Origin: DAOSVX01 sp964493665
GTDB lineage: Bacteria; Bacillota_I; Bacilli_A; RF39; UBA660
Assembly: GCA_964493665.1 (NCBI GenBank)
Contig: CAZBOZ010000012.1
Span: 1-21,571 of the forward strand
Direction of reading: 5' to 3'
DNA length: 21,571 nt
The position numbers were made by a program, and so were the translations under genes. Below, piece by piece: positions 15,299 through 21,571 of the stretch; the stretch's first letter is position 1, and each line of letters opens with the position of its first letter. The notes beneath the pieces were generated by a model that was not told the DNA's origin, searched no databases, and was given only the letters and a program-made list of their open reading frames with translations.

Positions 15299-18200
15299 AT
15301 ACCTTTTCAATAAATAATTTAACTTTATAATCATTAATGTCATATTCATCGGTCAAGCTTTCTTTAACTAAAATTTCTAATGCTAGTGTTTCTTCTTTAA
15401 TATATTTTTCATATTCATTAAATACTTCTTTAACTTCTTCGGGGCCTTCATAAGATATTTTAATACGATCAACAACATTTAAATCAATGCTTTTTCTTAT
15501 TTGTTGGATTCTACTCACTAATTCTCTAGCTAATCCTTCTTTTACTAAATCTTCAGTTAAAGTAGTGTTTAAAATAATAAAGTTATTATTTTCCATCCCA
15601 GCATTAAATCCTTCTTTAGAAGATACTCTTATTTCTACCATATCTTTAGTTATTTCATAATCCTTACCAGATAGAGTTAATATTATGGTTTCTTCTTTTT
15701 GTAATTTAGTTATATCTTCATTAGTTAAATTCTCTAATTTATTTTGGAATTCTTTCATTAATGATCCAAAAGTTTTGCCTACTTCTTTAAAATTAGGTTT
15801 TAAGTTAACATGCATATAATCATTTAAGTTATCAACAAATGTGACTTTTTTTATATTTAGCTCTTCTTTAATAAGAGATGTTAAATTATCTATTATGGAT
15901 TTGTTTTTGCCATCTATTAAGCATTCACTAAGTGGTTGTCTTACTTTTATTTTGTTTTCTTCTCTTACCATTCTGCCTATACTTATTAAATTTCTTACTA
16001 AATCCATTTTTTCTTCTAATTTTAAATCTATTAACGACTCATCATATTTAGGGAAATCTGCTAGATGGACTGATTTTTCATCAGTTAAATTTCTATAAAG
16101 CAGCTCTGATAAGAACGGTGTTGTTGGAGCAATTAGTTTAGATAGTCCAACAAGCACTTCATAAGTTGTTTGATATACCGCTTTTTTACTATTATCCAAT
16201 TCACTTCCCCAAAATCTTCCTCTATTACGTCTTATATACCAGTTTGATAAATCTTCACAAACAAAATCTTGGATTAAATGAGTTACCTTATTTAAATCAT
16301 ATTTTTCATATGCTTCATCAACATTTTTTATTAGATTATTGTATTTTGATAATAACCATTTATCAATTAAATCTAAATCTTCATACTTTACTTTATAATC
16401 TCTTGGATCAATATTATCAGTGTTAGCATATAGTTCAAAAAATGTATAAGTGTTTTTTAAAGTGTTAAAGAACTTAGAAACCACTTCTTTTAAGCCTTCC
16501 TCATTAAATCTAGTTGGAAACCATACTGGTGATACATATAATAAATACCACCTTGCAGCATCAGCGCCATAGATTTCGAAAAGATCAAATGGATTTACCC
16601 CATTGCCTCTACTTTTACTCATCTTTAAACCATTTTTGTCTAAAATATGATCGTTAACTAATACATTTTTATATGGGCTTTGATCCATTACAAAAGTACT
16701 TATAGCAAGCAAAGTGTAAAACCATCCTCTAGTTTGATCAATACCCTCACAAATAAAATCTGCTGGGAATTGATTATTAAATATTTCTTTGTTTTCAAAA
16801 GGATAATGATATTGAGCAAAAGGCATTGCTCCAGAATCAAACCAACAATCTATTACTTCACTTACTCTATTCATTGTTTTATTACATTTAGGACATTTTA
16901 TATGTACATCATCAACATATGGACGGTGTAATTCGATACTCTCGTCTATTTTTTCTAAAGATTTTTCAACCAGTTCTTTTCTAGAACCAATTGATTCAAT
17001 ATGGCCACATTCGCAAGTCCAAAGATTTAATGGTGTCCCCCAGTATCTATTTCTCGATAGTGCCCAATCATTAATATTTTCTAACCAATTGCCAAATCTT
17101 TTTTCACCAGCAAAATCTGGAAACCAGTTAACTGTATTATTATTAGCTACTAATTTATCTTTCAAGTCTGTCATCTTAATATACCAACTTGGTTTCGCAT
17201 AATATAACAATGGAGTTTTACATCTCCAACAATGTGGATAGTTGTGAACCATTTTTTCTTTTTTAAATAATTTATCGTTTTGTTTTAAATAATCTATTAT
17301 TTCGTTATCGGTATCAATAACAAATTTATCTTTCCAAGGGCCTTCTAAAAAGCGACCATTTTCTCCAACCGGATTAACCACTGGCAAATCATATCTTTTT
17401 CCAACATTATAATCATCTTCACCAAAAGCTGGAGCAATATGAACCAATCCTGTTCCATCATCCATAGTTACATAAGAATCACATACTACAAAAAAGGCTT
17501 TTTTATCAACTTTAATAAATGGTAATAATTGCTCGTACTCTTGAAACTCTAAATCTTTACCAAGAAACTTATCTACCACTTCGTAATTATCTCTAAATAT
17601 CGTTCCCATCAATTTTTCTGAAATAATAAAATAGTTATCTCCCGATTTTACTTTAACGTAATATTCAATAGGATTTACACAAACTGCTACATTAGAAAGC
17701 AATGTCCAAGGAGTTGTTGTCCATACTAGTAAATAAGTATTTTTTTCATTAACTAATTTCATAGGTACATAAACACTTGTCACTGTATCTTCTTGATAGC
17801 CCTGAGCAACCTCATGAGAAGCAAGTCCAGTCCCACATCTACTGCAATAAGGCATTATTTTATGACCTTGATATATCAATCCTTTTTTAAAAAAACTGTC
17901 TAATATATGCCATTCAGTTTCAATATAATCATTATCAAAGGTAATATAAGGATGGTCCATATCAATAAAATAGCCCATCTCTCTCGTCATTTTTTCCCAT
18001 TCGCCTTTATATTTCCAAACGCTTTCTTTACACTTCTCATTAAATTCTTTAATGCCATATTTTTCTATTTCAGTTTTGTCTTTTAATCCAAGAGCTTTTT
18101 CCACTTCAATTTCTACTGGTAACCCATGAGTATCCCAACCAGCTTTACGCAGAACCTTAAACCCTTTCATTGTTTTATATTTGCAAATCGAATCTTTTAA

Positions 18201-18389
18201 ATCTCTAGATATTACATGGTGAATACCCGGCAAATTATTTGCTGTAGGCGGTCCTTCAAAAAACACAAAAGATTCATTATTTTCTCTATTTTTTATTGTC
18301 GCATTTAAAATATCAATACTATCCCAATATTTATTTACTTCATCTTCTTGCATTTTAGTTTTAGTTTTTGCTAAACTTTTAAATTTCAT
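15297..18389 (-). CDS. ileS: Isoleucyl-tRNA synthetase, type 2 (IleRS2), altered HIGH motif GIHH
   Basis: This enzyme charges tRNA-Ile with isoleucine and edits valine. The signature motif that normally reads HxGH is GIHH at residues 55-58 (18216-18227), in LPGIHHVISR. KMSKS is at 589-593. The editing insertion shows TTTPWTLLSN and DDGTGLVHIAPAFGEDDYN, and CxxC zinc pairs occur in CWRC, CECG and CPKC. The 1030-residue length, motifs such as MGYFIDMDHPYITFD and PYCSRCGTGLASHEVAQGY, and the lack of the C-terminal zinc finger of IleRS1 mark it as the eukaryote-like IleRS2 type. The ATG at 18389 was chosen because GGAGG lies 7 nt upstream; an in-frame TTG at 18401 lies before that site. Expression is under a T-box leader. 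No second ileS is seen here, so this may be the only one. Confidence 0.95.
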   Translation of the reverse strand: MKFKSLAKTKTKMQEDEVNKYWDSIDILNATIKNRENNESFVFFEGPPTANNLPGIHHVISRDLKDSICKYKTMKGFKVLRKAGWDTHGLPVEIEVEKALGLKDKTEIEKYGIKEFNEKCKESVWKYKGEWEKMTREMGYFIDMDHPYITFDNDYIETEWHILDSFFKKGLIYQGHKIMPYCSRCGTGLASHEVAQGYQEDTVTSVYVPMKLVNEKNTYLLVWTTTPWTLLSNVAVCVNPIEYYVKVKSGDNYFIISEKLMGTIFRDNYEVVDKFLGKDLEFQEYEQLLPFIKVDKKAFFVVCDSYVTMDDGTGLVHIAPAFGEDDYNVGKRYDLPVVNPVGENGRFLEGPWKDKFVIDTDNEIIDYLKQNDKLFKKEKMVHNYPHCWRCKTPLLYYAKPSWYIKMTDLKDKLVANNNTVNWFPDFAGEKRFGNWLENINDWALSRNRYWGTPLNLWTCECGHIESIGSRKELVEKSLEKIDESIELHRPYVDDVHIKCPKCNKTMNRVSEVIDCWFDSGAMPFAQYHYPFENKEIFNNQFPADFICEGIDQTRGWFYTLLAISTFVMDQSPYKNVLVNDHILDKNGLKMSKSRGNGVNPFDLFEIYGADAARWYLLYVSPVWFPTRFNEEGLKEVVSKFFNTLKNTYTFFELYANTDNIDPRDYKVKYEDLDLIDKWLLSKYNNLIKNVDEAYEKYDLNKVTHLIQDFVCEDLSNWYIRRNRGRFWGSELDNSKKAVYQTTYEVLVGLSKLIAPTTPFLSELLYRNLTDEKSVHLADFPKYDESLIDLKLEEKMDLVRNLISIGRMVREENKIKVRQPLSECLIDGKNKSIIDNLTSLIKEELNIKKVTFVDNLNDYMHVNLKPNFKEVGKTFGSLMKEFQNKLENLTNEDITKLQKEETIILTLSGKDYEITKDMVEIRVSSKEGFNAGMENNNFIILNTTLTEDLVKEGLARELVSRIQQIRKSIDLNVVDRIKISYEGPEEVKEVFNEYEKYIKEETLALEILVKESLTDEYDINDYKVKLFIEKV

Positions 18390-18419
18390 ATATACCTCCA
18401 ATAAAAAAAGATGATTCCA

Positions 18420-18613
18420 AAGGACGAATTAATTCGTGGTACCACCTTACTTTATACTCTAAACTTTTTAACGTTAGTTAAACGTAATTTTTTACTTGGT
18501 TTCAAAAATTAGAGTCCGAAGTGATAATTATTTAAGATTTATTTTGAGTTTTCACTATCCTCAAATCACTAGAATAAATTGCTTAAAAAATGTTGTCTCC
18601 ATCTTCCCTTTAT
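18420..18613 (-). promoter_or_regulatory. T-box riboswitch leader of ileS, specifier ATC (Ile)
   Basis: The T-box sequence AAGGTGGTACCACG lies at 18435-18448. In it UGGUACC carries U at the variable position, matching the A73 of tRNA-Ile. The antiterminator helix pairs AAGG with CCTT and ACG with CGT around the bulge. Stem I can be drawn: TTTAAG (18582-18587) with CTTAAA (18531-18536), ATTTAT with ATAAAT, an AGTGA bulge (within 18566-18573), then TTTGAG with CTCAAA enclosing an 11-nt loop that also holds AGTGA. The specifier is ATC at 18523-18525, followed by the expected A. A further stem pairs 18509-18515 with 18456-18462. Uncharged tRNA-Ile should switch ileS on. No clear terminator stem is visible before the T-run at 18402-18408. 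Confidence 0.93.
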
Positions 18614-18620
18614 GCCCTTA

Positions 18621-18649
18621 ATTATATTATTAAACCTGATTTTTGTCAA
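18621..18649 (-). promoter_or_regulatory. Consensus promoter of the ileS T-box leader
   Basis: On the minus strand TTGACA (18644-18649) and TATAAT (18621-18626) are separated by exactly 17 bp, a perfect sigma-A consensus. The -35 overlaps the last codons and stop of the upstream TIM-barrel gene. A start near 18613 would give a leader of about 225 nt containing the whole T-box. Confidence 0.92.
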
Positions 18650-19452
18650 TTTACTTTTTCGCTATCTAAAGTTTCAAATACATTTGAAATTTTTTGAGCT
18701 ATTTCATAACCTTTTTTATAAAAAGTAATAGGATCTATTTTAGTATATTGATTCCAATATATTAGTTCTAAAGTAACCGGTCCATTATAACCATTTTCTT
18801 TTAAATTTTTGATACTATAACTCCAATCTATCGTACCATCAAATGGTAATAAATGTTGATCTTCTTCACCAAAATTATCATGTAAATGGACAGCAAAAAT
18901 ACAATTTTTATATTTAGCTAAATCTAATTCATCATTAAAATGAGCATGGTCATGACCAATATCATAGCATAGTCCTACATTCTTATTTTTAATATTACTC
19001 AAAACATATTCTAAATAGCCTTGTTTTTTTGTATTTTCAAAAGCCACTTTTATATTTAAACTATCTGCATAATCAACTATTGTTTTTAATCTTGTTAATC
19101 CCAATTCATTATACATTGGAGGATCAAAATGAGAAGTTAGATGCATAACTACCAAATTAATATTATTCTTTTTCATCGTATTTAAATCTCTTTTATAATA
19201 ATTTACTAAAGACTCTCCCAGTTCATTATCTTCCCATATTGAGTTAATATCTTTATACCCTAAATGAGCAAACACAACATCTAATTTTAAATTCCTAATA
19301 TGCTCCAGCTGCTTTTCCTGTGGTATTTCCCAATTTTTATTATACCATTGGACAAAAACTTTATTAAATCCTGCGGTTTTTATGGAATTTATTGTCTTAA
19401 TTGGATCTATATTTTCATTATCATTACTTACACAAACAACTAAAGGTCTCAT
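18646..19452 (-). CDS. Sugar phosphate isomerase/epimerase-like TIM-barrel protein
   Basis: The 268-residue protein belongs to the xylose-isomerase-like TIM barrel (AP endonuclease 2) superfamily. Its members are metal-dependent isomerases, epimerases or nucleases with very different substrates. Likely metal ligands are Glu139 in VAFENT, Asp164 and His167 in CYDIGHDHAH, a His of VHLHDN at 189-191, and Glu229 in VTLEL. Further conserved His occur at 63 (FAHLG) and 104 (VMHLTSH). The gene overlaps miaB by 4 bp (ATGA) and ends in TGA within the -35 of the ileS promoter, so it is co-transcribed with miaB. The exact substrate cannot be told from the sequence. An endonuclease IV role is less likely, since the motifs look more like the sugar isomerase branch. 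Confidence 0.85.
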   Translation of the reverse strand: MRPLVVCVSNDNENIDPIKTINSIKTAGFNKVFVQWYNKNWEIPQEKQLEHIRNLKLDVVFAHLGYKDINSIWEDNELGESLVNYYKRDLNTMKKNNINLVVMHLTSHFDPPMYNELGLTRLKTIVDYADSLNIKVAFENTKKQGYLEYVLSNIKNKNVGLCYDIGHDHAHFNDELDLAKYKNCIFAVHLHDNFGEEDQHLLPFDGTIDWSYSIKNLKENGYNGPVTLELIYWNQYTKIDPITFYKKGYEIAQKISNVFETLDSEKVN

Positions 19453-20846
19453 AGTATTTCTCCATCTAAGCTAAAGCTTTTGGCATTTATAATTTTAACA
19501 TCTACTATTTTGCCAATTAAATTTTTATCCCCAGAGAAATTAACTAATTTCATGGTATCAGTATAACCACTTAATTTAGTTTTATCTTTTTCGCTTGTCC
19601 CTGTAACTAAAACTTTGACAGTACTATTCAGTATTTTTTTGTTGCTTTCTAAAGCATACTTTGTGATTAATTGATTTAGTTCTTTTAGCCTTGTTTCTTT
19701 TTCTTCTAATGAAATTTTATCTTTTATTAAAGCCGCAGGAGTTCCTTCTCTAGGAGAATATATGAATGTATAGGCATGGTCAAATTTACACTTATTTACC
19801 ACATCTAAAGTCTCATTAAAGTCTTCATTGGTTTCATTAGGAAATCCTACTATAATATCAGTTGATATTGTGACATTTGGAATTTCTGTTTTGATTTTCT
19901 TATATAACTTTAAATAGTCTTCTTTAGTGTATTTTCTACCCATTAATTTTAATATATTATTTGAACCTGATTGAAGAGGAAGATGAATATAAGGCATTAT
20001 ATTATCATTATTTTTTATTGCCTCAATCATTTTTTCATTAAAATCCCAAGGATGACTAGTTACAAATCTGATTCTTTCTATGTTAGTTTTACTTACTAAT
20101 TCTAATAGCTCACCAAATTCTATTTCATCTTCTATATCTTTACCATAAGCGTTAACATTTTGACCTAATAAAGTTACTTCTTTATATCCTTTTTTTATTA
20201 GCCCTTTAATTTCTTTTATTATATCTTCGTGATGACGACTTCTTTGAGTGCCTCTAGTATATGGAACAATACAATAAGTACAAAATTTATCACAACCATA
20301 CATTATATTTACCCAAGCAGAATATTTTGAATCTCTATTATACTCAATGTTTTCAAAAACACTACCCACATAGCTCAAAACATTGATATCTGGCCTTTTT
20401 TTGTTAACTAGCATATCATAAAATTCATGGATGTTATGAGTTCCAAAAACCATATCTATATAAGAATGATTTTTAAGTATTTCATCTACTACTTTTTCTT
20501 CTTGGGCCATGCAGCCACACACTGCTACTATTAAATTGCTTTTAATTTTCTTTAAATGTTTTAGCCTTCCTAAAAAGCCATATACTTTATCATGGACATT
20601 TTCTCTAATAGCACAAGTATTTAATATAACTAAGTCGCTTTCTAAATAATTATCTGTTTCTATAAAACCTAAGGAAATACAAATATTTTTTATTTGTTCA
20701 CTATCATGAACATTCATTTGACAGCCATATGTTCTTAAATAAAATTTTTTATTTTTATATAAATTACTTTTTATTTTGTTGTCTAAATAAATATAATCTA
20801 TATTTTCATTTCTTTTTCTAGCATCTTTTATATTTGGTAAATTCAT
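19449..20846 (-). CDS. miaB: tRNA-2-methylthio-N6-dimethylallyladenosine synthase MiaB
   Basis: This radical-SAM methylthiotransferase adds the 2-methylthio group to isopentenyl-A37 of tRNAs reading UNN codons. The N-terminal domain has Cys42 (TYGCQMNVHDSE), Cys78 (LNTCAIRE) and Cys112 (GCMAQ) for the auxiliary [4Fe-4S] cluster. The radical-SAM motif is Cys185, Cys189 and Cys192 (GCDKFCTYC), followed by PYTRGTQRSR. The C-terminal TRAM region covers roughly 395-465. The length of 465 is typical, and the MNVHDSE, HLPLQSGSN and YSPREGTPAA segments favour MiaB over MtaB or RimO. The ATG at 20846 is separated from GGATGGTG by a run of seven T. It overlaps the TIM-barrel gene by 4 bp. Confidence 0.95.
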   Translation of the reverse strand: MNLPNIKDARKRNENIDYIYLDNKIKSNLYKNKKFYLRTYGCQMNVHDSEQIKNICISLGFIETDNYLESDLVILNTCAIRENVHDKVYGFLGRLKHLKKIKSNLIVAVCGCMAQEEKVVDEILKNHSYIDMVFGTHNIHEFYDMLVNKKRPDINVLSYVGSVFENIEYNRDSKYSAWVNIMYGCDKFCTYCIVPYTRGTQRSRHHEDIIKEIKGLIKKGYKEVTLLGQNVNAYGKDIEDEIEFGELLELVSKTNIERIRFVTSHPWDFNEKMIEAIKNNDNIMPYIHLPLQSGSNNILKLMGRKYTKEDYLKLYKKIKTEIPNVTISTDIIVGFPNETNEDFNETLDVVNKCKFDHAYTFIYSPREGTPAALIKDKISLEEKETRLKELNQLITKYALESNKKILNSTVKVLVTGTSEKDKTKLSGYTDTMKLVNFSGDKNLIGKIVDVKIINAKSFSLDGEIL

Positions 20847-20890
20847 AAAAAAACACCATCCATCGCTACAATTGTAGCAAATGATGATGA
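20847..20890 (-). terminator. Hairpin with T-run directly before miaB (terminator or leader hairpin)
   Basis: The perfect palindrome GCTACAATTGTAGC (20865-20878) forms the core. It can be extended imperfectly by pairing the upstream ATCATCATCAT with GATGGATGGTG downstream, and seven T follow (20847-20853) up to the miaB ATG. It may terminate transcription of the glycine-rich gene. Because the downstream arm contains the miaB Shine-Dalgarno sequence, it could also act as a translational or attenuation switch for miaB. Confidence 0.55.
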
Positions 20891-20899
20891 TTTTGTAAA

Positions 20900-20928
20900 A
20901 TTATATTATCGATGGTTACGAATAATAA
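20900..20928 (-). promoter_or_regulatory. Possible miaB promoter
   Basis: TATAAT (20900-20905) starts right after the stop codon of the glycine-rich gene. A poor -35, TTATTA (20923-20928), lies 17 bp upstream inside that gene. Transcription would start near 20893 and place the hairpin in the miaB 5' leader. Confidence 0.4.
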
Positions 20929-21571
20929 CGATTCCTGAACCTCCCACATTTCCAGTCATAGAATAATATCCAGACCCGCCACCACCGCCGCCAGTATTAG
21001 CTGCCCCTGCCGTTCCTTGAATTCCATATGCTCCGCCGTCTCCGCCGCCACCAGCGCCGCCAGCTCCGCCAGCTCCAATTCCGCCACCAGCACCACCACC
21101 GGCATATAAATCACCAGTTTCTTCTCCAAATTCACGTGTTGTTGTTCCTTGTCCAGCGCCGCCGCTATAAGATTTTGATTGTCCAGATGATCCATTACTA
21201 CCACCATATCCGCCAGGACTACCATCTATATTGCGTCCACCACCACCGCTGCCGCCTGCTCCGCCATCATAGCAACCTGGTGAACCACCACTTTTAGTAT
21301 ATCCAAAGGCTGTCGTGGATCCTCCCGTTCCTGCAATTGCTCCGCCGGCTCCTACTGTTATTGAATACCCTGTATTTGCATTAATATTTATCTCAAAATA
21401 AGTCCCTGTATAACCGCCACCACCACCACTATTCGGGTAGTTACCTGAAGAATATGATCCACCACCGCCGCCTACTAAAAAGGCGTCTATTGTCATATTT
21501 ATCACTGGAGTGAATGTTCCGCTTGTTAAAAATTTAATTCGCCAATTACCATTGCCATCATCTATTGCTAT
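20906..21571 (-). CDS. Glycine-rich domain protein, C-terminal part (N-terminus beyond window edge)
   Basis: The open frame continues to the right edge. The codons before the first in-frame GTG at 21505 read DDGNGNWRIKFLTSGTFTPV, which looks like normal protein, so the true start lies outside the window. The visible 221 residues start with that short segment and then IDAFLVGGGGG. About 180 residues of glycine/serine/alanine-rich sequence follow with SITVGAGG and repeated GGGG blocks, ending in GGSGIVIIRNHR. This pattern fits the glycine-rich domain (Gly_rich_2-like) found at the C-termini of phage tail or appendage proteins and of surface proteins. The stretch is clearly richer in G+C than the rest of the window, partly because of glycine and alanine codons (GGC, GCC). 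The function is unknown; a prophage remnant or surface protein are the likeliest origins. Confidence 0.8.
   Translation of the reverse strand: MAIDDGNGNWRIKFLTSGTFTPVINMTIDAFLVGGGGGSYSSGNYPNSGGGGGYTGTYFEININANTGYSITVGAGGAIAGTGGSTTAFGYTKSGGSPGCYDGGAGGSGGGGRNIDGSPGGYGGSNGSSGQSKSYSGGAGQGTTTREFGEETGDLYAGGGAGGGIGAGGAGGAGGGGDGGAYGIQGTAGAANTGGGGGGSGYYSMTGNVGGSGIVIIRNHR

Noticed and set aside
15841..16931. Three plus-strand open frames opposite ileS
   Set aside because: They lie wholly inside a conserved synthetase gene on the other strand and lack ribosome binding sites and motifs.
18390..18401. Longer ileS reading frame beginning with TTG at 18401
   Set aside because: The extra codons contain the GGAGG Shine-Dalgarno sequence itself, so translation starts at the ATG at 18389.
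7118..19451. Mycoplasma-type code with TGA read as tryptophan
   Set aside because: TGA is the stop at the ATGA overlaps of rsgA/rpe, rlmN/prpC and miaB/TIM-barrel, and conserved tryptophans are TGG.
20956..21225. Minus-strand open frame in a second register inside the glycine-rich gene
   Set aside because: The frame is alanine/valine/leucine-rich only because glycine codons are read one base off; the other frame continues to the window edge and has recognisable GGSGIVIIR and WRIKFL segments.
21028..21297. Plus-strand open frame rich in His and Arg opposite the glycine-rich gene
   Set aside because: It is the antisense shadow of Gly/Ala codons (CCR/GCC runs), has no Shine-Dalgarno sequence and shows no family motif.
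1..21571. CRISPR arrays, insertion sequences, tRNA or rRNA genes
   Set aside because: No spaced direct repeats, transposase genes, terminal inverted repeats, tRNA cloverleaf or rRNA sequences were seen; almost all bases belong to the genes listed.

Overview
The window is about 21.6 kb of AT-rich, tightly packed chromosomal DNA from a low-GC Gram-positive bacterium. PolC beside a second replicase DnaE, a T-box in front of ileS, and the gene order priA-fmt-rlmN-prpC-prkC-rsgA-rpe facing rpmB all point to the Bacilli. Gene overlaps of 1 to 7 bp, a short L28 and a short DnaE suggest a streamlined genome, perhaps an uncultured gut lineage near the Mollicutes; that placement is inference. TGA ends several genes (rsgA, rlmN, miaB, the TIM-barrel gene) and TGG encodes tryptophan, so the code is the standard bacterial one and not the Mycoplasma/Spiroplasma code. 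All genes except rpmB lie on the minus strand.

Read in transcription order (right to left), the layout is as follows. The 3' end of a glycine-rich protein gene runs in from the right edge and is followed by a hairpin that also forms the leader of miaB. miaB overlaps a TIM-barrel sugar isomerase/epimerase-like gene. A consensus promoter and a T-box leader with an ATC (Ile) specifier then precede ileS, which ends in an intrinsic terminator. The priA operon follows: priA, fmt, a membrane protein of unknown function, rlmN, prpC, prkC, rsgA, rpe. It ends at a bidirectional terminator shared with the convergent rpmB. Divergent from rpmB, dnaE and polC lie in tandem, and polC runs off the left edge.

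The genes are mostly information processing: the two replicative polymerases, replication restart (PriA), initiator tRNA formylation (Fmt), rRNA/tRNA modification (RlmN, MiaB), ribosome assembly (RsgA, L28), tRNA charging (IleRS), and the PrkC/PrpC Ser/Thr phosphorylation switch.

I found no mobile element, CRISPR array, tRNA or rRNA, and no clearly new multi-gene system. The points most worth checking are: a type 2 IleRS whose HIGH motif reads GIHH, the arrangement linked to mupirocin hyper-resistance; a T-box leader with no recognisable terminator stem; adjacent dnaE and polC with a DnaE whose PHP site has lost its metal ligands; an uncharacterised membrane protein in the place usually held by rsmB; a repeated TGTTATAAT extended -10 element; and a hairpin that may hide the miaB ribosome binding site.
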